Part shown: positions 1 through 7,270 of the stretch, in pieces
Position numbering within the stretch: the first letter of the stretch is position 1
How the letters are laid out: the number at the start of each line of letters is the position of its first letter
Assembly: GCA_034096865.1 (NCBI GenBank)
Contig: JAWQFJ010001824.1
Span: 47,501-67,500, forward strand
From: Theodoxus fluviatilis
Lineage: Eukaryota > Mollusca > Gastropoda > Cycloneritida > Neritidae
DNA length: 20,000 nucleotides
Reading direction: 5' to 3'
The notes under the pieces: model-generated
Databases searched by the model: none
The model's input: the letters and a program-made list of their open reading frames with translations, nothing else
What the model was told of the DNA's origin: nothing
Program-made: the position numbers and the translations under genes

Positions 1-53
1 ACTACTGTTACTACTACTGCTACTACTACCACTACTACTGTTACTACTACTTT
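1..53 (+). repeat. (ACT)n-type trinucleotide microsatellite at an intron end
   Basis: The first bases are imperfect ACT/GTT/GCT triplets. They run directly into a pyrimidine-rich stretch and a CAG acceptor at 67-69, so they lie at the 3' end of an upstream intron of the glycosyltransferase gene. The window starts inside this intron. Confidence 0.8.
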
Positions 54-69
54 CTACTTTGTCCATCAG

Positions 70-311
70 GCGCTTCGCAAGGAGAGCGGGGATTACGGCG
101 ACCTGCTGATGGAGGACTTCAAGGACCACTACCTGAACCTGACGCTGAAGACCATGATGGCCTTCAAGTGGGCAACCACCTGGTGCCGCAAGGCCCGCTT
201 CCTGCTGAAGACCGATGACGACATGTGGGTCAACATCAAGTCCTTGCTGGGCCTTCTCAAGATCCACGACCGTCGCCTGCAGACTAACGTTGGGGGTGCA
301 TGCTCTTCCAG
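70..311 (+). CDS. Beta-1,3-galactosyltransferase-like (GT31) protein, internal exon with DDD motif
   Basis: This is an internal exon of a GT31 (Galactosyl_T) enzyme. Such enzymes are type II Golgi membrane proteins that transfer a hexose in beta-1,3 linkage from a UDP-sugar to glycan acceptors. The exon follows a CAG acceptor at 67-69 and encodes 80 residues plus two bases. Visible family marks are YGDLLMEDFKDHY (residues 9-21), NLTLKT (23-28) and KTDDDMWVN (47-55). The DDD at 214-222 is the expected metal and nucleotide-sugar binding motif. The N-terminal cytoplasmic tail, membrane anchor and first part of the catalytic domain lie upstream of the window. The exon end is set by the reading phase of the next coding exon: phase 2 is needed, and CCAG followed by GCATGT at 312 gives it. 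GTGCAT at 296 is in the wrong phase. The substrate cannot be told from sequence, and exon 2256-2619 carries the rest of the domain. Confidence 0.9.
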
Positions 312-347
312 GCATGTAGGCAGGGAGGGGTCGGCTCTCTATTGCGG

Positions 348-784
348 AGGGCCGCTATTGCGGGATTTTTTCCAACATAAGTTCCTCATGCAATTTTGAT
401 TCTTTTGTCCTAAAACGCATAAAAAAACATAATATTTTTGTTACTTTTTTTTAAACTTTTTTTTCTATTGCGGGGGGCCGCTATTGCGGGATTTTTTCAA
501 CAAAAGTTCCTCGGGCAATTTTAATTCTTTTGTCCTAAAACGCATAAAAAACCATAAAATGTATGTTACTTTTTTTCAACTTAGAAAAATTTTCGGGTTT
601 CTAAATTGAAAAAAAATTGCCTGAGGAACTTTTGTTAAAAAAATCCCGCAATAGCGGCCCCCCGCAATAGAAAAAAAAGTGTAAAAAGTAACAAAAATAT
701 TATGGTTTTTTGTGCGTTTTAGGACAAAAGAATCAAAATTGCCTGAGGAACTTTTGTTGAAAAAATCCCGCAATAGCGGCCCCT
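348..784. repeat. Large inverted repeat (foldback) in the intron
   Basis: The left arm (about 348-522) and right arm (about 613-784) are near reverse complements, with about 90 bases of A/T-rich spacer. Each arm itself holds two blocks of CCGCTATTGCGGGATTTTTT followed by AAAGTTCCTC and, in most blocks, TTTTGTCCTAAAACGCA. The blocks start near 350, 478, 655 and 780, the last two on the minus strand. No transposase is seen. The structure fits a foldback or MITE-like insertion, but I did not identify a family. Confidence 0.8.
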
Positions 785-799
785 CCCCGGCAGTGAGAT

Positions 800-1430
800 G
801 GAGAGAGAGACATGAGGCAGACAGAGACAGAGACAGAGCCAGACAGACAGAGCCAGAGAGAGCCAGAGCCAGACAGACAGAACCAAACAGACAGAGACAG
901 AGACAGACAGACAGAGACAGTCAGACAGACAGAGCCAGACAGAGACAGTCAGACAGACAGACAGAGACAGAGCCAGACAGAGACAGAGACAGACAGACAG
1001 AGACAGTCAGACAGACAGAGAGACAGAGCCAGACAGAGACAGAGCCAGACAGAGACAGACAGAGACAGACAGACAGAGACAGAGACAGACAGACAGAGAC
1101 AGACAGACAGTGACAGACAGAGACATACAGAGACAGTCAGAGACAGAGACAGACAGACAGAGACAGACAGAGGCGGACAGAGACAGACAGAGACAGACAG
1201 AGACAGAGACCAAGAGACAGAGAGAGACAGAGACAGACAGACAGAGACAGTCAGACAGACAGAGACAGACGGAGGCAGAGCCAGACAGAGACAGAGCCAG
1301 ACAGAGACAGACAGAGACAGACAGACAGTCAGAGACAGAGACAGACAGACAGAGACAGACAGAGGCGGACAGAGACAGACAGAGACAGACAGAGACAGAG
1401 ACGGACGGACGGACGGACGGACAGACACAC
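800..1430 (+). repeat. CAGA/GACAGA tandem array
   Basis: The plus strand is an imperfect array of CAGA and GACAGA units with occasional AGCC, TCAG and GGCGG variants. It ends in (GGAC)n at about 1402-1420 and a short CA run. Long open frames on both strands ([12 protein letters not shown] on plus, [12 protein letters not shown] on minus) are products of the low complexity and are not annotated as genes. A segment of about 130 bp is repeated internally with an offset of about 192 bp. Confidence 0.9.
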
Positions 1431-1689
1431 ACACACATGGACGGACGAATGGGGTGGTGGGGGACGGGTATCGGGCGGGCGGGCGGGCGGGGGGGAGGAT
1501 GGTCGGACAGACAGACGGGCATGCAGGAAGACATATACACAGACAGATAAACAGACATACACACAGACACAGGCAGGCAGACAGAGGAGAGACAGACAGA
1601 CATGCATGCAGACAGACAGAAAGGCGGATGGACAGACGGACGGACGGATAGGCAAGCAGACAGAGACAAACAGATGGCAAGCTTGAAAT

Positions 1690-1734
1690 GCTGGCTGACT
1701 GGATGGATGGATGGATGGATGGACGGATGGATGG

Positions 1735-1770
<36 letters not shown>

Positions 1771-2098
1771 ATGGATGGACGGACGGACGGACGGATGGAT
1801 GGATGGATGGATAGATGGATGGATGGATGGATGGATGGACGGACGGACGGACGGACGGACGGACGGATGGATGGATGGATAGATGGATGGATGGATGGAT
1901 GGATGGATGGACGGACGGACGGACGGACGGATGGATGGATGGATGGATGGATGGATGGATGGATGGACGGATGGATGGATGGATGGACGGATAGATGGAT
2001 GGATGGATGGATGGATGGATGGATAGATGGATGGATGGATGGATGGATGGACGGACGGACGGATGGATGGATGGATGGATGGATGGACGGATGGATGG

Positions 2099-2134
<36 letters not shown>

Positions 2135-2175
2135 ATGGATGGATGGATGGATGGATGGATAGATGGATGGATGGG
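1690..2175 (+). repeat. (ATGG)n/(ACGG)n tetranucleotide array
   Basis: GGAT units are interspersed with blocks of GGAC, so the units differ by one C/T change that creates or removes a CpG. Occasional AGAT units also occur. It lies in the intron, ends 80 bp before the acceptor of the terminal exon, and encodes nothing plausible (HPSI/MDGW-type frames only). Confidence 0.95.
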
Positions 2176-2255
2176 AGTATTCCAAACAAGAATGAGATGT
2201 ATCTGATCAGTGCTGCAGCATGAAAACTAATAATTCCCCTCTTCCTTCTTCACAG

Positions 2256-2619
2256 TGGTAGCCCCATTCGCAACCCCAGGTCAAAGTGGTACACCTCGCT
2301 CCAGAGCTACCCTCAGAGCTCCTTCCAGGGTTTCTGCTCAGGGACTGGCTACGTCACGAGCATGGCGGTGGTGGAGAAAGTCTACAGGGTCTCTCCCTCT
2401 GTGCCCTTCTTCCACCTGGAGGACGTGTACGTGGGGCTGTGTGCCAGGAGGCTGGGGATGGGGATGGTCACTCTGCCAGGGTTCCACAGGGGCGCCACTT
2501 CCCACAAGCCCTGCGATATGCAGAACTCCCAAATTGTGACGTCACATCGAGTGCCCCCTCATGTCCTCCTGAGTGCGTGGAACACCAAGTGTACTAAAGG
2601 CCCTCGGCCCACACGGTGA
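2256..2619 (+). CDS. Beta-1,3-galactosyltransferase-like (GT31) protein, C-terminal exon
   Basis: This terminal exon follows the acceptor at 2251-2255. The first base completes a split codon, then 120 residues follow to TGA at 2617-2619. Family motifs appear in the expected order: PIRNPRSKW (residues 3-11), CSGTGYVTS (27-35) and HLEDVYVGLC (53-62). The EDVYVG acid pair (E55, D56) is the second hallmark of GT31 beta-1,3-transferases. The C-terminal tail has cysteines at 86 and 112 and no membrane segment, as expected for a lumenal Golgi domain. No frame damage is visible, so the gene looks intact here. The last codons (PTR, stop) lie inside the first unit of a 65-bp tandem repeat. A possible AATAAA sits at 2626-2631, which is very close to the stop. 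Confidence 0.92.
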
Positions 2620-3215
2620 AACAGAAATAAACTGTTTTTATTTCCCCGATCCGGAAGAGAAAAAATCGTGTGTTCTCAGATGGGGAACAGAAACGAATAG
2701 TTCTGTGTTCTCACACACTGGAACAGAATCAAATGATCTCTATTTCTCTGATCCAGAAAGAATAGTTCTGTGTTCTCACACACTGGAGCAGAAACAAACG
2801 GTCTCTATTTCTCTGATCCAGAAAAAATTGTTCTGTGTTCCCACACAATGGAACAGAAACAAACGGTCTCTATTTCTCTGATCCAGAAAGAATAGTTCTG
2901 TGTTCCCACACACTGGAACAGAAACAAACTGTTTTGATTGCTCTAATCCAAAAGGAAAAAAAAGAGTTTGTGTTCGCACACGGTAAATGTATCTGATTCA
3001 TAAAAAGAGTGTATGTTTGCTGACGATGAAAAAGAATCAAGCTGTTTTTATATCTCTGGTCCAGAATTTACGTGCGTGTGTTCACAGAATGTGATACAGA
3101 AACAATCTGTTTATCTTCTTCTAGTCCAGAATTTGTGAGTGTGTATTCGCACACGGTAAAACGGTGAAAAATAATCAAGCGGTTTCTATTTCTCTGCTCC
3201 AGAATGTGCGTTCGT
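2612..3215 (+). repeat. Degenerate 65-bp tandem repeat beginning at the stop codon
   Basis: Units contain CTGATCCAGAA, GTTCTGTGTTC, CACACxxTGGAACAG and AAACAAACGGTCTC. The GATCCA anchor recurs at 2750, 2815, 2880 and 2945, which is exactly 65 bp apart, with more diverged copies near 2648, 2995, 3059, 3123 and 3195. The best-preserved units are central and both ends decay. It is probably transcribed as part of the 3' UTR of the GT31 gene, but no transcript end can be fixed. Confidence 0.85.
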
Positions 3216-3218
3216 GTT

Positions 3219-3221
<3 letters not shown>

Positions 3222-3300
<79 letters not shown>

Positions 3301-3330
3301 TGTGTGTGTGTGTCTGTGTGTGAGTGTGGA
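3222..3330 (+). repeat. (GT)n microsatellite
   Basis: This is a nearly pure GT run with a few TCTG interruptions at its right end. Alternating purine-pyrimidine DNA of this length could adopt Z-form. Confidence 0.97.
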
Positions 3331-3403
3331 ACAATTCAAATAACTCCACCCATCACCATATATGGTTACTCGTGTCATCATTGGAGATTTCTTCTGCACA
3401 GCA

Positions 3404-3550
3404 ATGGCGGCAGTCAGTGCCGATATAACTGCTGCTGCCGCCACTGCGGTCACGTTGCACGGGAGGAGGAGAAAATGGCGAATACGAGCGACATGGGTGT
3501 ACAAATGCCTGGAGAAAGGTGGCTTCTTGCTGCTCACTAAACAACAGTAG
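3404..3550 (+). pseudogene. Short open frame, possible PIF/Harbinger-like N-terminal remnant
   Basis: An open frame starting at ATG 3404 gives MAAVSADITAAAATAV followed by GRRRKWRIRATW and EKGGFLLL, then stops at TAG 3548-3550. An Ala-rich start followed by a basic RRRKW-type segment resembles, by eye only, the N-terminus of Harbinger-type transposases in marine invertebrates. The rest of such a protein is absent because LINE sequence begins at 3551. It may be a chance frame or a broken first exon. Confidence 0.2.
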
Positions 3551-3940
3551 GTTCTGGAGTCCCTTCACTGGCTGCCCATCAAAGACCGCATCCGGCACAA
3601 TTGTTTGTGCAATGTGTACAAGTGTGTTTCAGGTGCTGCTCCACAGTATCTTTCCGATCTTGTACAAGACTATAAACCGTCGAGAGTTCTCCGATCATCA
3701 GGGAGACTTCTTCTCTGTGCTCCCTCGAAACACCTAAAGGGATTCGGAGAGAGAGCCTTCTCATACACCGGTCCAAGATTCTGGAATGCATCCCCAGAAG
3801 AATTGAGGAGGTCAGAGAACATCGCCAGCTTCCGGAAGAAAAAAAAACTTAAGACCTTTTTGTTTAAGAAAAATTGGGGCGCTTTGAGCATGCCTCGGCG
3901 TGAGAATAGCGCGTTATAAAAGCTAATACATACATACAAT
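3551..3940 (+). mobile_element. 5'-truncated LINE: C-terminal end of ORF2 plus 3' tail
   Basis: An open frame runs from 3551 to TAA at 3917-3919. It shows the pattern at the very end of non-LTR retrotransposon reverse transcriptase proteins: LHWLPIKDRIRHN, then YKCVSGAAPQYLSDL, PSRVLRSS, GERAFSYTGPRFWNASPEELR, and SFRKKKKLKTFLF. The reverse transcriptase palm and the endonuclease are absent, so this is a dead 5'-truncated insertion. The 3' end has GCGCTTTGAGCATGCCTCGG, then GCGCGTTATAAAAG and an ATAC tail (3927-3938). The clade is not certain; the tail layout is common in marine invertebrate LINEs. The frame is uninterrupted over 123 codons, so the copy is not very old. Confidence 0.85.
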
Positions 3941-3942
3941 AG

Positions 3943-4639
3943 GTCGTTCAAGAGACCTAGCACTAGATAGCGCTCGATAGCGCTCGACTTAAACATCTTG
4001 TATACGTGTAGGCTAGCGCTATCGAGCGCTCGGTAGCCCGCCGCAGAGGAGCTACGCGTGCAGACCCAAAATGGCGGCTTTGGGGGAATGGAAGGAAGTC
4101 GCCATCACACGCGTGCGCAGTGGCACACATTTCAACCTGTGATTAACACCCAGCCTATGCGAGAAGTTACAAGAAGTTAGGTTGATGATGTTATTTTCTT
4201 TTTCGAAAGAATAACTGCTCTGAACTAATTACCTTGCTAGATCATGTAGATGTGAGCAAATAATTCTACGAAAGACGTGTTATACATGTGAAGGGAGGTA
4301 ACTCTACATCTTACGTTAGCCCTTGGCTTGTGTAACCTCCCTTGATGGTTGTGTCGATACATTCTTGCTTACGCTTAAGTCAGCACTGTCGTTTCGACAT
4401 AATGTTTTATTCGAGCGGTGTCGAGCTTTGCACAGCTGCAGCATAATGTTTCTTATCAGCTTCCTCAAGGAACGACCAGTCTGCAGCTGCTGGTTTGCGC
4501 AGTAGGTTAAAAAGCGCACTCCGCGACGATGAAAGTGCATCACGGAAGCCATCTTGGTTAGCGCTTGGTCAAGTAACGTCGTTCAAGAGTAGCTATCTGG
4601 GCTCGCCGAGCGCTCGTTCGAGCGCTATGTCTCCTGAAC
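3943..4639. mobile_element. Palindromic non-autonomous element 1 (imperfect terminal inverted repeats)
   Basis: The end at 3946-3961 (GTTCAAGAGACCTAGC) matches the reverse complement of 4624-4639 at 14 of 16 bases. Further in, GAGCGCTCGGTAGCCC (4025-4039) mirrors GGGCTCGCCGAGCGCTC (4599-4615). Next come ATGGCGGC (4071-4078) and its rough mirror GCCATCTTGG (4548-4557). A central hairpin pairs AAGGGAGGTAAC (4291-4302) with GTAACCTCCCTT (4332-4343). No protein is recognised; the minus-strand frame 4552-4316 resembles nothing I know. It fits a MITE-like element, with the family unknown. A 12-mer GTCGTTCAAGAG is also directly repeated at 3943 and 4578. Confidence 0.55.
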
Positions 4640-5454
4640 AGCATACTAATTTTTTTATCACTTCTCAAGCCACTCGGCTTGATGGTGCTCTTTTTATATT
4701 GCAACTTTTACACTCAAACCGCACGCATTGACACCCTGGTCATCGGGCTACCACTTTTTGTCACTCCGACCCTATTTCAACTCCCTGGGGAGCATACACA
4801 AACCATATGATATGTCGGTGGGTCCATCTCCCGATTTGATAGTCCATGCACATCTGGGGATGAATACTGTCACGATTTAAAATGCACATCTGGGGATGAA
4901 TACTGTCGCGATTTAAATGAACTATTGACGTATTCTCCATAGTTTTGAGAAATCGGTATATTTATTTGGTTGCGATTTATTCGTTTGTGTCTCAGTAATT
5001 CTACAAATTAACGTTTGCATGCAAACTGAGGAAAATCAATGGCGGTCGCTGTTGAATTGTCTGAGGAGCGAAAGGGACGGTTGAAGGCACAAAGGGATGT
5101 GGAGAGTTCTTATTGGCTGACGGGCAGAAACATGTTTTAGAGAAATGCTGGAAAAATAGAACCAGTCCCAAATCATGAAATCATTTTTGGGAAATTCGAA
5201 ACAACATTTTCACTGAAAAAACTGCTTGCACACGAGAAAACGTGCATTTCTTGAGAAACAATGTTTTTGTTTCACCTTGACCAATGCCCTTCACACACTG
5301 ATTTAGTCTGGACCATGTTTGGCTCTCTGGGGTGCTTCCACTGTGACAGCGGCAGTGCGGTTGTTTGTTTGTATGTTTTCACTGTATATTGAGAGGGTTT
5401 CACGTAAGGCATTAACTCTTATTCCAGTGGCTCTCTATAGAAATCAATGGTTTA
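4640..5454. other. Non-coding stretch, no gene seen
   Basis: No open frame with recognisable content, RNA gene or element end was found. The interval includes one 36-bp tandem duplication and otherwise A/T-leaning unique sequence. Confidence 0.6.
4846..4917 (+). repeat. 36-bp tandem duplication, two copies
   Basis: The unit starts ATGCACATCTGGGGATGAAT and continues to GATTTAA. Copies at 4846-4881 and 4882-4917 differ at one base in the shared part (CACG versus CGCG), so it is a recent duplication. Confidence 0.95.
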
Positions 5455-5461
5455 CTCTCTA

Positions 5462-5503
<42 letters not shown>

Positions 5504-5608
5504 CCTCGCCTCCTCTCTCTCTCTCTCTCTCTCTCTCTTCCACCTCTCTCTTTCTCTCTCTCTCTTTCTCTTTCTCTCTCTCTCGCTCTCTCTCTCTCTC
5601 CCCCCCCC

Positions 5609-5702
<94 letters not shown>

Positions 5703-5706
5703 GCAC

Positions 5707-5756
<50 letters not shown>
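5462..5756 (+). repeat. Compound (CT)n and (CA)n microsatellite
   Basis: A polypyrimidine CT tract with C-run and TTT interruptions fills 5462-5700, and a CA tract fills 5701-5756. The CT part is a long homopurine-homopyrimidine block and could form triplex DNA. Confidence 0.97.
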
Positions 5757-5759
<3 letters not shown>

Positions 5760-6319
5760 ACAGGGCTTTACAATAGGAACTTGTACATAAAGCAAGAGCA
5801 CATATGATCGAGTTGAGTCAATGTTTACGAAAACTCGCGTTTCACCTGATGTGTCCTTCATCATGTTCACTACTTGGATACAATCTGTCCTTTTGTATAT
5901 CTCTGAATTGTGAGGTCTTCATAATTGTTCGGTAATGAAATCTGTACATCTCCGAGCAATTAAACATTTCTTTATGTGTCTTCACAAGCCCCAGACTTGA
6001 TAATATATGGGAAAACTGAAAGATTTCCACTGTAGATCTGTTCAACTCTGCGTGCTGTGAGATACTGGTTGCGTTCGATGAATTCAAATTGGTGTACAAA
6101 TGATGCTTACGTCAGGTAATCATGCAAATTGGACAGACAAGATAAGTAGGATTTTGCGCGTATGAAACTGGCACAATGTACAAAATGAACATAAATTCTT
6201 CCATGATTTCAGGAACGATATTTGGTCGAATTCTTTAAGAGCGAGTTTTAGATATGAGTTTACATATTGTTCAAGGCAGTGAATGAGATAACTACATATA
6301 ATTATATGCGATGCTTAAG
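5757..6319. other. Non-coding stretch, no gene seen
   Basis: A/T-rich unique DNA without a supported gene. On the minus strand, 5860-5830 reads ATGATGAAGG ... GTGAAACGCG, which loosely resembles the GAAAC-core repeats at 6700-7040 and 17780. No other structure was seen. Confidence 0.55.
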
Positions 6320-6372
6320 TTTGTGTGTGTGCGCGCGCGCGCTTGTGTGTGTGTGTGTGTGTGTGTGAGTAG

Positions 6373-6418
<46 letters not shown>
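6320..6418 (+). repeat. (GT)n microsatellite with a GC run
   Basis: GT repeats are interrupted by an alternating GC run at 6331-6342 and by GAGTAGTT near 6367. Both alternating GC and GT are Z-DNA-prone. Confidence 0.95.
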
Positions 6419-6651
6419 TTATATAAATGTTGTGGGTTTTTTTGAGGGACGAGATTTAGCGATCTAAAAACTCATTAAAAGATATGCATATGAACAGCCT
6501 GACAACAATTATTATATATGTCCAGTTTACAATGAAGTGGATGAAAATAAAAACCGGTTGTTGCTTGAATACCTTGCCTGTGAAGAACAAAGAAGATTGT
6601 ATGTCTTCAAGTCGCTGACTGCAGCGAATGTGTGTGATGTATGACTCTTTT

Positions 6652-7070
6652 GATCCAGAATCAATGAAATTGACGTGTACTTGTACCATATGTACAGCAA
6701 TGGCTACGACCGAAATGTTTTTTTTTTTTTAAGTTTTGTCCTGTATTAATCGAGGGATTCATACACTGCCGCATATGCTTGTGATGTTATGAATTCTGTC
6801 ACAAGAGGATCCAGAATGAATGAGAAAGATGGCCGTGTACTTGTACCATATGTATAGGAAGAGCTACGACTGAAATACTTTGTCCACACAAAATGTGTAG
6901 TGCCGTAGTAATCCAGGGATTTCTGCACCTTCAAATAATCCTCGTGATCACGTGTGGTTTGTCTTCGGGGACCTGGCGGTCTTTTATACTAAACACTGAG
7001 GGAGGGCTCGCTACGGCCGAAACATTTTGTCCTGTATTAAACCAGGTATTCCTGCTATCCTTGTGGTCCC
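6652..7070 (+). repeat. Three diverged copies of a CGAAAC-core repeat, possibly Penelope-like tails
   Basis: Two copies start with GATCCAGAAT at 6652 and 6808 (offset 156 bp). They share GTGTACTTGTACCATATGTA and GCTACGACyGAAAT. A third, shorter copy at 7009-7065 has GCTACGGCCGAAACATTTTG, TCCTGTATTAA and CCTTGTGGTC. The TATTCCTGC/TTTCTGCACC and CTTGTGGT/CTCGTGATC parts recur after each core. A fourth relative lies at 17783-17905. The arrangement resembles repeats I associate with Penelope-like retroelements, in which decayed hammerhead-type cores end in GAAAC. That assignment rests on memory and is weak. No reverse transcriptase is visible. Confidence 0.45.
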
Positions 7071-7270
7071 TTATGTTTTATATTGAGATATCTAGCGGGC
7101 TATCTTTGACCTGCCTGGACAAGGTTCCCCTTAGGACTGAAAGGACAGACATTCATTTGACTTCGCTTTATCGGACTACTTCTTGGAGGTCACCAGGGGG
7201 CCGAGGAAGACCGCGTACTGTCATCTCTCGTGACTGCGCGTGTGGCTTCAGAGACCAAAATCCGAGCTGC

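Larger units (their letters stand above)
312..2255 (+). other. GT31 gene intron, probable GC-AG type, filled with repeats
   Basis: This 1,944-bp interval joins two exons that continue one GT31 domain. The acceptor is strong: a pyrimidine tract ending CTTCTTCACAG at 2255. A phase-2 join at 311/2256 gives an AGT serine codon and continuous family sequence (GGACSS-S-GSPIRN). The donor is GCATGT after CCAG. The only nearby in-phase GT donor, at 330, is weak (GTCGGC) and would add six residues. The intron holds an inverted repeat, a CAGA array, a mixed CA/GGGC/GGAC stretch (1400-1690) and an ATGG array. I see no nested gene. Confidence 0.7.

Noticed and set aside
296..330. Canonical GT donors at 296 and 330 for the first exon
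   Set aside because: The 296 site gives the wrong phase. The 330 site has a poor consensus and adds residues between conserved motifs. It is kept as an alternative only.
949..2189. Long minus-strand frames (HPSI and CLSVSV types)
   Set aside because: They are translations of tetranucleotide and CAGA arrays inside an intron.
3068..3349. HTHT-repeat frames
   Set aside because: They are translations of a GT/CA microsatellite.
4316..4552. 78-codon minus-strand frame starting in AAGATGGCTTCC
   Set aside because: The start context is good, but it overlaps an arm of palindromic element 1, has no family resemblance, and has no clear donor or continuation.
5412..5870. RERERE/LSLSLS frames
   Set aside because: They are translations of the CT/CA tract; only the short end segment is unique and it has no domain.
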